A stretch of 64,000 nt of DNA, taken from the NCBI RefSeq assembly GCF_036226745.1, contig NZ_CP109013.1, forward strand, positions 806,001 to 870,000, written 5' to 3'. This document shows positions 42,409 to 51,812 of this stretch, one piece after another (positions within the stretch are counted from its first letter, which is position 1; each line of letters begins with the position of its first letter). Under the pieces are notes generated by a model. That model was given only the letters and a program-made list of their open reading frames with translations, ran no database searches and was not told the origin of the DNA. This DNA is from Streptomyces sp. NBC_00683 (GTDB taxonomy: Bacteria; Actinomycetota; Actinomycetes; Streptomycetales; Streptomycetaceae). A program made the translations under genes and the position numbers.

Positions 42409-44307
42409 TTACGGCAGCACGATCGGGAAGTGGCGCTTCGGGCTCTCCAACAGGCCGAAGAACGTCGCGAGCACGCCGACATCGCCCTCGGTCGTCACGG
42501 CGCCGGAACCTGTCGCGTCCGCGAAGGAGGTGTGCTGGGCAAGGATCAGATCGAGCGTGGCGCGCTCCAGACGCAGGGTCAGCTGGGGGCGTTCCCCGCC
42601 CGGCGCCTCGCCCCGCATCGGGGTGAGTACGCCGTTGCCGACGAGAAGGGTCCAGATTTCATCGGAGTCGGTGAACTCCCAGCGCAGCAGCAGTCGGTGG
42701 GCCGACGCCCGGGGCCCGTCGATACGTACCGCCATCGACTGGAAGATCTGACCGGTGTCGAGAGCCGCCAGCATGTCGACGCTCTCCTTGCCCGGGGCTC
42801 CGGTCCGGGGCCTGTCCCGGCCGGCCTCGCGGAGCTCCTTGGCGCCGGTGAGGTAGATGTTGCGCCAGGTGCCGTTCTCCTGGGCGAAACCGAGCTGCTC
42901 GTAGGTGGCGATCTGCAGTTCGCGGGCCGCGGCGTGCTCCGGCTCGGCGAACAGGACGTGGTTGAGGAGTTCGGCGGCCCAGCGCAGGTCGCCGGAATCG
43001 AACGCCTGGCGGGCCGAGGCGACCGTGGCGTCCGCGCCGCCGATGGCCCTGACGTACCGCGCGGCCTGCTCGGCCGGCGGGTGCTGCCACAGGTGCGCCG
43101 GGTTGCCGTCGTACCAGCCCATGTAGCGCTGGTAGACCGCCTTGACGTTGTGGCTGATCGAGCCGTAGTAGCCGCGTACGCTCCAGGACTTGCCCAGCTC
43201 GCCGGGGAAGGACTGGATCTCCTCGGCGATCTCGGCGCCGGTCAGCCCCTGGTTCATCAGCCGCACCGTCTGGTCGTGGATGTAGGCGTAGGCGTCGCGC
43301 TGCTCGGTGAGCATCCGCGTCACCTCGTCCTTGCCCCAGGTCGGCCAGTTGTGGGACCCGATGAGGACCTCGGCGTCCTGGAAGAGCTGGATGGACTCGG
43401 TGATGTACGACGCCCAGGCGTGGGCGTCGCGGACCTGGGCGCCACGCAGGGTGAGGACGTTGTGCAGCGAGTGGTTGACGTTCTCGGCAATGAGGAGGAC
43501 GCGGTGGTCGGGCAGGTAGAAGTTCATCTCCGAGGGCGCCTCGGTGTCCGGCACCAGCTGGAAGAACAGCCGCACACCGTCGATCACGAGCTCCTGGCCG
43601 GTGCCGGTGACGGACTCGGTGGGCGCGATGAGGCCGACGGTGCCGGTGGACAGGGCCTGGCCCAGGCCGAAGCCGACCGATGCCTCGGCGCCGACCGGCA
43701 GTGAGCGGCCGTACATGTAGACGGCGCGGCGCAGCATCGCGGGGCCGGCGAAGACGTTCTCGCTGACGGCGTGGTGCATGAATTCGTCGGGGGCGACGAC
43801 CGTGCACTCCCCCGCGTCGACCGCCGCCTTGGTGGTGACGCCGAGGACGCCGCCGAAGTGGTCGCCGTGGCTGTGCGTGTAGATCACGGCCTTGACGGGG
43901 CGCTCGCCGCGGTTGCGGGTGTACAGCCCGAGAGCCTCGGCGGCGACCTCCTTGGACGTCAGCGGGTCGACGACGACCAGTCCCGTCGCGCCCTCGATGA
44001 TCGTCATGTTGGAGACGTCGAGGCCGCGCACCTGGTAGACGCCGGGTACGACCTCGAAGAGCCCCTGCGCCGTGTTGAGGCCGCTCTGCCGCCATAGGCT
44101 CGGGTTCACCGTCGCGGGGCACTCCTCCTTGTTCAGGAAGTCCCAGCGGTCGTTGTCCCAGACCACCCGGCCCGCTTCGTTGCGTACGACGCAGGGCTCC
44201 AGCTTGTCGATCAGGCCGCGGGTGGCGTTGGTCCGGTCGGTGGTGTCGTTCCAGTCGAGTTCGGGAGTGGAAGTCATCGCTACTCGTTCCTGACGGTTGG
44301 CGGTCAT
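42409..44307 (-). CDS. metallo-beta-lactamase-fold alkyl sulfatase, copy 2
   Basis: 632 aa from ATG 44307, or 622 aa from ATG 44277. The zinc motif THSHGDH is at about residues 144-150, and DTEAPSEMNFYL plus IAENVNHSLHN provide further ligands, as in copy 1. The C-terminal SCP2-like domain is present. The 44307 start overlaps the ACAD stop by four bases (ATGA); 44277 has only a spaced AGGA, so both are possible. It is the last gene of an eight-gene operon of ACADs, SDRs, ligase and crotonase. Expected reaction: alkyl sulfate ester to alcohol plus sulfate, in the cytoplasm as no signal peptide is visible. Confidence 0.88.
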   Translation of the reverse strand: MTANRQERVAMTSTPELDWNDTTDRTNATRGLIDKLEPCVVRNEAGRVVWDNDRWDFLNKEECPATVNPSLWRQSGLNTAQGLFEVVPGVYQVRGLDVSNMTIIEGATGLVVVDPLTSKEVAAEALGLYTRNRGERPVKAVIYTHSHGDHFGGVLGVTTKAAVDAGECTVVAPDEFMHHAVSENVFAGPAMLRRAVYMYGRSLPVGAEASVGFGLGQALSTGTVGLIAPTESVTGTGQELVIDGVRLFFQLVPDTEAPSEMNFYLPDHRVLLIAENVNHSLHNVLTLRGAQVRDAHAWASYITESIQLFQDAEVLIGSHNWPTWGKDEVTRMLTEQRDAYAYIHDQTVRLMNQGLTGAEIAEEIQSFPGELGKSWSVRGYYGSISHNVKAVYQRYMGWYDGNPAHLWQHPPAEQAARYVRAIGGADATVASARQAFDSGDLRWAAELLNHVLFAEPEHAAARELQIATYEQLGFAQENGTWRNIYLTGAKELREAGRDRPRTGAPGKESVDMLAALDTGQIFQSMAVRIDGPRASAHRLLLRWEFTDSDEIWTLLVGNGVLTPMRGEAPGGERPQLTLRLERATLDLILAQHTSFADATGSGAVTTEGDVGVLATFFGLLESPKRHFPIVLP

Positions 44308-45284
44308 CGGCCTGTGGCGGTGAGCCGGGTCCAGACCCCGGTCTCGCCGGCCTCCGCCGCACGGCGTCCCAGGCTCTCCGCCCAGCGGCGCTCGCTCGCC
44401 ACCGCGTCGCGCCAGGACCACAGTCGGCGTGTGAGGCGGTGCAGCGGATACTCCTCGGTGATACCCATCGCGCCGTGCAACTGGTGGGCGATCTGGGCGA
44501 TCTCGGTGGCGGCGGCCGCTGTGGTGATGCGCACGATGTCGACGGCACCGCTGAACGGTTCGGCCTCGCGGGCCAGGGCCAGGGCGGCATCGGCCTGCAC
44601 GAGGTGCACCCGCATCCGGGCCAGGTTGCCGGCCACGGCCGGGATCCTGAGCAGGGGCGCACCGAATTGCTCGCGCTCCGATACGTACGTCCTGGTGAGC
44701 CGGTACGCACCCTTGGCGGCACCGAGCACGGCCGCCGACCGGAGGAGGGCGAGGCGTTCGCGCACCTCCGCATGTGAGGGACCGCCCTCGACGGCCGTGA
44801 CGGGCGTGCCCGACAGGACCACGGTGTCGCGGGGTTCCCCAGCGATGTTCTGGACGTTCCGGACGGTCACCGAAGCGTCGCACAGTTCGGCCACCAACGG
44901 CGCCGCGTGCGGCGCGCACAGCACGAGGCGGGCGGCGTCGCGGGCCCACGGTACGGCGTTCAGCTCGGCGGTGAGGGTGCCGGACGACACGTCGGGCGCC
45001 TCGTCGAGAAGCAGGACTGTGGTCAGGTCCGCGTCGAGTGCATGCGCGTGGCTGAGCACCCAGTCGGCGGTGGACGCCTCTACGACCGGTACGTCGGTGC
45101 CGTGTCCAGCGAGCGACTCGACCACCACGAGGAGGTCGTCGAGGGAACCGCCGGAGCCGCCCCTGTCCTCAGGAATGCCGACCCGTGGCAGGCCGAGATC
45201 GCCCAGGCTCCCCCACAGGTCCGGGTTGCCGGAGGCGGCCAGGTCGTCGACCAGGTTCCTCAGTTCGTCGGCGTACTGGCTCAT
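44304..45284 (-). CDS. acyl-CoA dehydrogenase-like subunit (small partner of 45281)
   Basis: 326 aa, short for an ACAD. The C-terminal domain is clear (YVSEREQFGAPLLRIPAV, QLHGAMGITEEYPLHRL, RRLWSWRDAVASE) and similar to 16538 (RLWSWREEYG). ATG at 45284 overlaps the upstream ACAD stop by four bases. It is probably the smaller subunit of an alpha2beta2 ACAD. Confidence 0.86.
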   Translation of the reverse strand: MSQYADELRNLVDDLAASGNPDLWGSLGDLGLPRVGIPEDRGGSGGSLDDLLVVVESLAGHGTDVPVVEASTADWVLSHAHALDADLTTVLLLDEAPDVSSGTLTAELNAVPWARDAARLVLCAPHAAPLVAELCDASVTVRNVQNIAGEPRDTVVLSGTPVTAVEGGPSHAEVRERLALLRSAAVLGAAKGAYRLTRTYVSEREQFGAPLLRIPAVAGNLARMRVHLVQADAALALAREAEPFSGAVDIVRITTAAAATEIAQIAHQLHGAMGITEEYPLHRLTRRLWSWRDAVASERRWAESLGRRAAEAGETGVWTRLTATGR

Positions 45285-46402
45285 GAACGGGCCTCCTGTC
45301 GGGCGATGAGGGAGAGCAGCACCTCGGCGGCGCCGCCGCGCAGGCTGAAGGCAGGGGAGGCGAGGAGTGCCTGCCCGAACCCGCTGTCGACGGCGGGTTC
45401 CTGGCACAGGTCGGTGCGGCGGAGCGCCTCGATCACGTCGTGCTCGAAGGCGTTGCCCAGGTACTTGAGGGCCGCTGCCTGCTGGACAGGGGCCTGGCCC
45501 GCGTCCATGGCACTCGCCACTTCGAAGCAGAGCCGGCGCAGCACCGCGAGGCGTGCCACCAACGAGCCGAGCAGCGCGTGCAGTTCCCGGTCGTCGGCCT
45601 GCCGGGCTGCTTCGGTGATCAGCTCGACGAGGACGGGGTAGCTGGAGAGCGAGCGCTCGGCTCCGCCGCGCTCGAAGGAGAGCTGTTCCACGACCTGCCG
45701 CCAGCCGTTGCCGACTTCGCCGACCACGCGGTGTGCGGGGACGAAGACGTTCTCGAAGCGCACCTCGTTGAAGTGGTGCTCTCCGGCCAGGTCGACGATC
45801 GGGGTGACCGACACACCCTCGGCATCCATGTCCAGGATGAACTCGGAGAGCCCGTCGTGCTTGCGTTCCGTGCGTGCGGTCCGGGCCAACAGGTAGGCGT
45901 GGGTGGCGTGGTGGGCCTGCGTGGTCCAGATCTTGTGGCCGTTGACCAGCCAGCCGCCCTCGACCTGCTCCGCTGTGGTCCGCACCGACGCGAGGTCGGA
46001 ACCTGCCTCGGGCTCGCTCATGCCCAGGCAGAACACCGCATCGCCCGAGGCGATCCTCGGCACGATCTCTTCCTGGAGTTCGCGCGAACCGTGCCGGAGG
46101 ATCGCCGGACCGATCTGCCGGTCCCCGATCCAGTGCGCGGCGACCGGAGCCCCGGCCCGCAGCAACTCCTCGGTGACGGCGAGCCGTTCGACGTTCGTAC
46201 GGCCGGCGCCGCCGAATTCCTTCGGGTAGGTCATCGCGATGAGCCCGCGCGCCGCGAGTTCCTTGCTGAACTCCAGGTCGAAGGAGCGCAGCCAGGAGTC
46301 ACTGCGGGGGGTGTAGCGTCCGGCGTCCCGCCATTCGGTGGTGAGCCGGCGGACCCGGTCGCGCAGCTCGGCGCAGGAGTCCGTTCCTGGGGAGTGGTCC
46401 AT
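45281..46402 (-). CDS. acyl-CoA dehydrogenase (large partner of 44304)
   Basis: 373 aa. GMSEPEAGSDLASVRT, NGHKIWTTQAHHATH and FSLRGGAAEVLLSL parallel the 17557 protein (GLSEPDSGSDLASVRT, TLRGGTNEIL). It starts 28 bases after the crotonase stop. The order ligase-crotonase-large ACAD-small ACAD differs from the first module (ligase-large-small-crotonase), so the modules share ancestry but were rearranged. Confidence 0.88.
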   Translation of the reverse strand: MDHSPGTDSCAELRDRVRRLTTEWRDAGRYTPRSDSWLRSFDLEFSKELAARGLIAMTYPKEFGGAGRTNVERLAVTEELLRAGAPVAAHWIGDRQIGPAILRHGSRELQEEIVPRIASGDAVFCLGMSEPEAGSDLASVRTTAEQVEGGWLVNGHKIWTTQAHHATHAYLLARTARTERKHDGLSEFILDMDAEGVSVTPIVDLAGEHHFNEVRFENVFVPAHRVVGEVGNGWRQVVEQLSFERGGAERSLSSYPVLVELITEAARQADDRELHALLGSLVARLAVLRRLCFEVASAMDAGQAPVQQAAALKYLGNAFEHDVIEALRRTDLCQEPAVDSGFGQALLASPAFSLRGGAAEVLLSLIARQEARS

Positions 46403-46430
46403 GATGGCCTTTCGGGCGTAACAGGTGAGG

Positions 46431-47213
46431 TCAGCGGCCGGTGAAGACGCCGGGGCGCTTCTCCTGGAAGGCCTCGAAGGCCTCCTGCGAGTCCTGGGTC
46501 GAGGTGATCACGGCCATGTGGGACGAGATCAGGTCGAGTGCGGTCCGCAGGTCGTGGCGGGCTCCCTGGCGGACGGCGCGCTTGATGGTGCGGATCGCGA
46601 CCGGCGGGCGTTCCGCGAGCCGTGCGGCGTACGCGTACACCGCGTCCATCAGGTCCTCGTCCTCGTGCACCTCGTCGACCAGACCGATCCGCAGTGCCTC
46701 GTCGGCGCCGACGAAGTCGCCGGTCCACAGCATCCGCAGTGCGGTGGAGGTGCCGACCGCCCGGGGAAGCAGCCAGCAACCGCCGTCGCCGGGGACCAGA
46801 CCGACCTTGATGTACCCCTCGGAGAACCGGGCGCTGCGGCCGGCGAAACGCAGGTCGCACAGGAGAGCCATGTCCATGCCCGCGCCCACGGCCGGACCGG
46901 CGACAGCGGCGATCACCGGCTTGTCGATGTCCTCCAGGGCGAGGGCGACCCGGTGCACGTTCTGGGTCAGCAGCTCCTTCTCCCCCAGCGGCGGCCTCTC
47001 CTCCCCCTTGAAGGCCGAGAGGTCGACGCCTGAGCAGAACGAACCGCCCGCACCGGTGACGACGATGACCCGCACCTCCGGGTCGCGCTGGGCCTCCACC
47101 AGGGCGTCGGCCCAGGTGTGCACCATGGGGATGGTGAACGCGTTCTTGCGCTCGGGGCGGTTGAGCAGGACGGTCGCGATGCCGTCGCGGACCGTGTATT
47201 CGAGATCGGCCAT
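46431..47213 (-). CDS. crotonase-family protein with non-canonical acidic residues, paralogue of 15761
   Basis: 260 aa. LNRPERKNAFTIPMVHTWAD, CSGVDLSAF, GAGMDMALLCDLRF and LVPGDGGCWLLPR. As in 15761 the first catalytic Glu is Asp and the second is Tyr (SEGYIKVG). The C-terminal RTALDLISSHMAVITST is also shared. Together with an adjacent heteromeric ACAD it may act on an atypical, bulky enoyl-CoA. Confidence 0.86.
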   Translation of the reverse strand: MADLEYTVRDGIATVLLNRPERKNAFTIPMVHTWADALVEAQRDPEVRVIVVTGAGGSFCSGVDLSAFKGEERPPLGEKELLTQNVHRVALALEDIDKPVIAAVAGPAVGAGMDMALLCDLRFAGRSARFSEGYIKVGLVPGDGGCWLLPRAVGTSTALRMLWTGDFVGADEALRIGLVDEVHEDEDLMDAVYAYAARLAERPPVAIRTIKRAVRQGARHDLRTALDLISSHMAVITSTQDSQEAFEAFQEKRPGVFTGR

Positions 47214-47230
47214 CGCCGTCCCCCTTCTTC

Positions 47231-47275
47231 GCTGGAGGCTTTCCTGCCGGAGACTTCTCGGCTGGAGACTTCTCG
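47231..47275. repeat. three imperfect 15-bp tandem repeats in an intergenic linker
   Basis: Units at 47231, 47246 and 47261 share the core CTGGAG or CCGGAG plus a CTT-containing tail; units 2 and 3 differ at one base. They fill the 69-bp space between ligase and crotonase and are not in the reading frame of either gene. Confidence 0.65.
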
Positions 47276-47282
47276 TCCGGAG

Positions 47283-48827
47283 TCAGTTCTTGATGCCGGC
47301 CCGCAGCTCGCGCTTGAGGACCTTGCCGTTGGGGTTGCGGGGCAGTGCGTCGACGAAGTGCACCTGCCGGGGCTTCTTGTACGAGGCGATCCGCTCGCGC
47401 GTGAAGTCGATGAGCTCCTGCCCCGTGGGGCGGTCGGCGCCGTGGCGCAGCACGACCACGGCGGTGACGGCCTCGCCCCAGACCTCGTGCGGGACGCCGA
47501 TGACCGCGACCTCGGAGACCGCCGCGTGTTCTGCGAGCGCGGCTTCGACCTCGGCGGGATAGACGTTCTCGCCGCCGCTCACGATCATGTCCTTGATCCG
47601 GTCGGTGAGGAACAGGTAGCCGTCCTCGTCGAGGTATCCGCCGTCCCCGGTGCGGAGCAGTCCCTCGGCGTCGTACAGCGCCGCGTTCTCCTCGGCTCTG
47701 TTCCAGTACCCGGGCGAGTTGTGCCGGGAGCGGATGCGGATCTCCCCCGGCGTCCCGGCCGGGAGGGGGCTGCCGGTCACCGGGTCCGCGATCACGACGT
47801 CGACTCCGCGGCGGGGCCTGCCCACGCACGTGAGGAGGTACTGCCGGGGTCCGTCGGCCTCGTGGTCCTCCGGCGGCAGCTGGGTGACGGTGCCGCCGCC
47901 CTCGGTCAGTCCGTACTTGCCCATGAAGTGGCAGGCGAAGAGCGCCATCGAGCGGCGCAGCAGGGCTGGGGTGATGGGCGCGGAGCCGTAGGTGATGAGC
48001 GTGAGGCGGGAGAAGTCACGCTTCTCGATCCCCGGGAGCTCGGTGAGCATGTGGAGCACCGAGGGGACGAGGAAGGCGTGGGTGACGCCTTCACGCTCGA
48101 TGGTCCGGGCGGCCGCCTCGGGGGTGAAGTCGGGGAACATCAGGCTGTTGGCCCCGGCGGTGAGCGCGACGCGCAGCCAGCCGAGGCCGCCGATGTGGAA
48201 CATCGGCAGGGCGTTGAGCGCCACCGACTGCGCTTCCCAGAGGTACTCCTCCAGCTCGGTCCCGTCGGCGTAGAAGTTGCCGTGGGTGAGCAGGACGCCC
48301 TTGGGGAGACCGGTGGTGCCGGAGGTGTAGATCTGGAGGAAGACCTCGTCTGCGTCGGCGGCCGTACCCCGGCCGGGGTCGTCGTCGGGGTGGGCGGCGA
48401 GCCAGGTCTCGTACGCGGGTACGTCCTCGTCGTCCGACGGGCCGATGGCGACCAGGCTCAGTCCGGGCATGGCCCGGCGGACGGCGTCGGCCGCATCCCG
48501 GAACTCCGGCTCGACGAGCAGGACCTGCAGTTCGGCGTCCTGAGCCACGGCGGTCAACTCGGCTGCGGCGAGGCGCCAGTTCAGCGGTACAGTCACCAGT
48601 CCGGCCTTGGCGGCGCCGACCAGGATCTCGCCCGCTTCGTTACGGGTGCGGGCGAGGAAGCCGATCCGGGAGCCTGCGGGGGTGGTGGCGAGGAGCGCGC
48701 GGGCGATGCGGTTGGAGCGGGTGTCGAGCTCGGTGTAGGTGACGGTGCTGCTCCCGCAAGTCAGCGCGGCGGACGTGCCGCGCTCACGTGCGTGCAGGCG
48801 GATGGCGTCGGGCAGGTGCAGGCCCAT
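47283..48827 (-). CDS. acyl-CoA ligase (ANL superfamily)
   Basis: 514 aa. IYTSGTTGLPKGVLLTH (canonical ATP loop), GKYGLTEGGG, GLLRTGDGG, DMIVSGGENVYP and PNGKVLKREL. GGAGGGA precedes the ATG by eight bases. It lies between SDR and crotonase genes and is the activating enzyme of the second module, matching 18690 by position but not closely by sequence. Confidence 0.9.
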   Translation of the reverse strand: MGLHLPDAIRLHARERGTSAALTCGSSTVTYTELDTRSNRIARALLATTPAGSRIGFLARTRNEAGEILVGAAKAGLVTVPLNWRLAAAELTAVAQDAELQVLLVEPEFRDAADAVRRAMPGLSLVAIGPSDDEDVPAYETWLAAHPDDDPGRGTAADADEVFLQIYTSGTTGLPKGVLLTHGNFYADGTELEEYLWEAQSVALNALPMFHIGGLGWLRVALTAGANSLMFPDFTPEAAARTIEREGVTHAFLVPSVLHMLTELPGIEKRDFSRLTLITYGSAPITPALLRRSMALFACHFMGKYGLTEGGGTVTQLPPEDHEADGPRQYLLTCVGRPRRGVDVVIADPVTGSPLPAGTPGEIRIRSRHNSPGYWNRAEENAALYDAEGLLRTGDGGYLDEDGYLFLTDRIKDMIVSGGENVYPAEVEAALAEHAAVSEVAVIGVPHEVWGEAVTAVVVLRHGADRPTGQELIDFTRERIASYKKPRQVHFVDALPRNPNGKVLKRELRAGIKN

Positions 48828-48907
48828 GAAGGAGTCCCTCCCTCGTCATTGGCAGAGGATGCGGCGGTGCGGGGCGGACAGGGCGCGTCCGCACCCGGCG
48901 TCGGGTG

Positions 48908-49675
48908 TCAGCCCTTGGGGCCACCCGCCACATAGAGGACCTGGCCGGAGACGAAGCCGGCCTCCTCGCGCGCGAAGAAGGAGACCGCCTGGGCGATGTC
49001 CTCGGGACGGCCGCCGCGACGGACCGGGATGCTCCGTGCGTACCGGTCGGTGAACTCCTCGAAGGTGATGCCCATCCGCTCGGCGGTGGCCTCCGTCATC
49101 TCGGTGGCGATGAAGCCGGGTGCGACGCAGTTGGAGGTGACACCGAAGGGGCCGAGCTCGATGGCCAGGGTCTTGGTGAGAGCCTGCAACCCCGCCTTGG
49201 CCGAGGAGTAGTTGGACTGGCCCCGGTTGCCGAGCGCGGCCGCGGACGACATGTTGACGATGCGTCCCCACCTGGCGTCGACCATGTACGTCTGGCAGGC
49301 CTTCGCCATCAGGAAGGCACCGCGCAGATGGACGCCGATGACGGCGTCGAATTCCTGCGGGGTCATCTTGAAGATCAGGTTGTCGCGGAGGATGCCTGCG
49401 TTGTTCACCAGCGCTGCGGGGGCGCCGAGTTCGGCAGCGGCCCTGGCGACGCCCGCCTCGACCTGATCGGCGTCCGAGACGTCGCAGCCGACAGCGAGGG
49501 CGCGGCCGCCCTCCTTCTCGATGGTCTCGACGGTACGGGCACCCGCGGCCTCGTCCAGGTCGAACACGGCGACGGCGAAGCCGTCACGCGCGAGCCGGAC
49601 GGCGGTCGCCGCGCCGATGCCCCGGGCGGCGCCTGTGACGATGGCCACCCGCTGAAGTGTCGTGTTCTCAGGCAC
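48908..49675 (-). CDS. SDR-family 3-oxoacyl reductase / 3-hydroxyacyl-CoA dehydrogenase (FabG-like)
   Basis: 255 aa. TGAARGIG (residues 14-21), NNAG, NYSSAKAG with the catalytic Tyr-x3-Lys, and a C-terminal VSGQVLYVAGG. It is of normal FabG length without the insertions seen in the MFE2-like SDRs. Located in the middle of the beta-oxidation operon, dehydrogenation of a 3-hydroxyacyl-CoA is more likely than fatty-acid synthesis. It starts 30 bases after the neighbouring SDR. Confidence 0.88.
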   Translation of the reverse strand: MPENTTLQRVAIVTGAARGIGAATAVRLARDGFAVAVFDLDEAAGARTVETIEKEGGRALAVGCDVSDADQVEAGVARAAAELGAPAALVNNAGILRDNLIFKMTPQEFDAVIGVHLRGAFLMAKACQTYMVDARWGRIVNMSSAAALGNRGQSNYSSAKAGLQALTKTLAIELGPFGVTSNCVAPGFIATEMTEATAERMGITFEEFTDRYARSIPVRRGGRPEDIAQAVSFFAREEAGFVSGQVLYVAGGPKG

Positions 49676-49705
49676 AGTTGTCTCCTTTCGGCCGTGGTCG
49701 GGGAT

Positions 49706-50470
49706 CTACTTGGGTGCCATACGGATGGCGCCGTCGAGGCGGATGGTCTCGCCGTTCAGCATCGGGTTCTCGATGATCGACGTCGCCAGGTGTGCGTACT
49801 CGGACGGGTCGCCGAGGCGTGAGGGGTGCGGTACCTGCGCACCGAGCGCGTCGAGGAACTCCTGCGGCTTCTTGTTCAGCAGCGGGGTGGAGAAGAGGCC
49901 GGGGGCGATGGTCATCACGCGGATCCGGGCGGCGGCCAGGTCGCGGGCGATCGGCAGGGTCATGCCGACGATGCCGCCCTTGGAGGCGGAGTAGGCGCAC
50001 TGGCCGATCTGGCCCTCGAACGCCGCCGCGGAGGCGGTGTTGATGATGACACCGCGCTCGCCGTCGACCTCTTCGGTCTTCGACATCTCGGCGGCTGCGA
50101 GGCGCAGCACGTTGAAGGTGCCGATCAGGTTGACGCCGACGACGAACTCGAAGTCCTCCAGGGTGTACGCCGTTCCGTCGCGCTTGACCGTACGGCCGCC
50201 CTTGCCGAGGCCCGCGCAGTTGACGGTGATGCGCAGCGGGGCCTGGGCCGCCGCGGTGGCCACGGCGCGGGCGGCGTCGTCGGCGCTGCGGACGTCACCG
50301 GCGACGAAGTGTGCGCGCTCGCCCAGCTCCTTGGCGACCTGCTCGCCGGCGGAGGTGGGCAGGTCGAGCAGGACGACGTGCGCGCCCTGCTCGACGAGAC
50401 GCGTGGCGGTGGCCAGTCCGAGGCCGGACGCGCCGCCGGTGACGACGGCGGAAACTCCGTTGATCTGCAT
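49706..50470 (-). CDS. SDR-family 3-hydroxyacyl-CoA dehydrogenase (HSD17B10-like)
   Basis: 254 aa. TGGASGLG (residues 11-18), NCAG in place of [28 protein letters not shown] with the catalytic Tyr and Lys, then [10 protein letters not shown]. The segment VIINTASxAAFEGQxGQ is characteristic of type 10 17beta-hydroxysteroid dehydrogenases/short-chain 3-hydroxyacyl-CoA dehydrogenases, which act on 2-methyl-3-hydroxyacyl-CoAs. ATG at 50470 is 38 bases after the ACAD stop. Confidence 0.9.
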   Translation of the reverse strand: MQINGVSAVVTGGASGLGLATATRLVEQGAHVVLLDLPTSAGEQVAKELGERAHFVAGDVRSADDAARAVATAAAQAPLRITVNCAGLGKGGRTVKRDGTAYTLEDFEFVVGVNLIGTFNVLRLAAAEMSKTEEVDGERGVIINTASAAAFEGQIGQCAYSASKGGIVGMTLPIARDLAAARIRVMTIAPGLFSTPLLNKKPQEFLDALGAQVPHPSRLGDPSEYAHLATSIIENPMLNGETIRLDGAIRMAPK

Positions 50471-50508
50471 GCTTGCTTCCTGTTCTTCCGCTCTTCCGCG
50501 CGGTGCGG

Positions 50509-51666
50509 TCAGAGGCCGATGGACTTGGCGATGATGGTCTTCATGACCTCGCTGGTACCGCCGTAGATCCGCATGACACGGGTGTCGGCGTACAGGCGCG
50601 CGATCGGGTACTCGAGCATGTAGCCGTAACCGCCGTGCAGCTGGAGGCACTTGTCGATGACGCGGCCGGCGGTCTCGGTGCACTGCAGCTTCGCCATCGC
50701 CGCGTAGTCCGCGGACAGCTCGCCCTGCGCGTCGCGCTCCAGCGCCTCGTACGCCATCAGGCGGGCCGCCTCGACCTCGGTGGCGCATTCGGCGAGCACG
50801 AACTTGGTGCTCTGGAAGGACGACACCGGCTTCCCGAAGACCTGGCGGTCCTGCGTGTACTCCTTGGCGAAGCGGACAGCGGCATCGGCGGCGGCAGCGG
50901 CCTGGACCGCGATCACGAGGCGCTCGCGTGCGAGGTTCCTGCCCAGGCAGAAGAAGCCTTCGCCCTCCACGCCGAGCAGGTTCTCGACGGGCACCTTCAC
51001 GTCGGAGAAGGACAGCTCCGCGGTGTCGGAGGCGTGCAGGCCGATCTTGTCCAGACTGCGGCCCACCGCGAAGCCCTCGCTCCGCGTGTCGACGACCAGG
51101 ATGGACAGGCCCTTGCGTCGGTTCTCCGCGGGGGCGGGCGACGTGCGGCAGACCACGAGGACCAGGTCGCACTGCGTGCCGCCGGTGATGAAGGTCTTGG
51201 CGCCGTTCAGGACGTAGTGGGTTCCGTCGCCGGAGAGCTTCGCCGAGGTCCGGATGCCGGCCAGGTCCGAACCGGTACCGGGTTCCGTCATCGCGATGGA
51301 GAGCATGGTGTCGCCGGACACGCAGCCGGGGACCCAGCGCCGCTTCTGCTCCTCGGTCCCGAAGTGCAGCAGGTACGGCAGGATGATGTTGGCGTGCGTC
51401 ATCGCGGTGCCGACCGTGGCTCCGGCCCGGGCGACCTCCTCCGCGAAGACGGCACCGAAGTGGTGGCCGGTCTCGGCGCCGCCGCCGTACTCCTCGGGAA
51501 CCTCGATACCGAGGATGCCGAGCTCGCCGAGCTTGCGGTAGAAGTCGCGCGAGACGGCCTTGGCCGCCACCCAGTCCTGCAGGTGCGGGACCGCCTCCTT
51601 GGCCAGGAACTCCTTGACCACCGCCCGGAAGGCCTCGTGCTCCTCGTTGAATACCGTGCGCGGCAT
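50509..51666 (-). CDS. acyl-CoA dehydrogenase, long-chain/isovaleryl type (paralogue 4 of 5)
   Basis: 385 aa. [44 protein letters not shown] and [12 protein letters not shown], so the medium-chain Glu position is again Gly. ATG at 51666 ([13 protein letters not shown]) has AGAGGCAGG upstream and fits the other N-termini; ATG at 51684 is possible. First gene of the eight-gene minus-strand operon ending with alkyl sulfatase 2. Confidence 0.92.
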   Translation of the reverse strand: MPRTVFNEEHEAFRAVVKEFLAKEAVPHLQDWVAAKAVSRDFYRKLGELGILGIEVPEEYGGGAETGHHFGAVFAEEVARAGATVGTAMTHANIILPYLLHFGTEEQKRRWVPGCVSGDTMLSIAMTEPGTGSDLAGIRTSAKLSGDGTHYVLNGAKTFITGGTQCDLVLVVCRTSPAPAENRRKGLSILVVDTRSEGFAVGRSLDKIGLHASDTAELSFSDVKVPVENLLGVEGEGFFCLGRNLARERLVIAVQAAAAADAAVRFAKEYTQDRQVFGKPVSSFQSTKFVLAECATEVEAARLMAYEALERDAQGELSADYAAMAKLQCTETAGRVIDKCLQLHGGYGYMLEYPIARLYADTRVMRIYGGTSEVMKTIIAKSIGL

Positions 51667-51703
51667 GCCTGCCTCTTTCTGCATCTCGGGTTAGCCGGGG
51701 TTC

Positions 51704-51733
51704 ACTTTCATACCCTCATAGGCATACTGTCAA
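51704..51733 (-). promoter_or_regulatory. promoter TTGACA-18-GAAAGT of the ACAD/SDR/alkyl-sulfatase operon
   Basis: On the minus strand TTGACA (51728-51733) and GAAAGT (51704-51709) are 18 bp apart; the following GAACCCC is shared with the 31342 and 63878 promoters. The leader to ATG 51666 would be about 30 bases. Confidence 0.6.
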
Positions 51734-51747
51734 GGGATGACGACCCG

Positions 51748-51776
51748 TGGACGTATGGGTTAGCTTGAAATAACTT
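51748..51776 (+). promoter_or_regulatory. shared-architecture promoter with GTTA-N8-TAAC operator (thiolase)
   Basis: TGGACG (51748-51753), 17 bp, TAACTT (51771-51776), with the dyad at 51759-51774 over the -10 box. The leader to ATG 51813 is about 30 bases. It lies 15 bp from the divergent -35 box, so one bound protein could affect both operons. Confidence 0.72.
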
Positions 51777-51812
51777 AATGGTGACCCTCACCCCCGCTAC
51801 CAGGAGCAGCCC

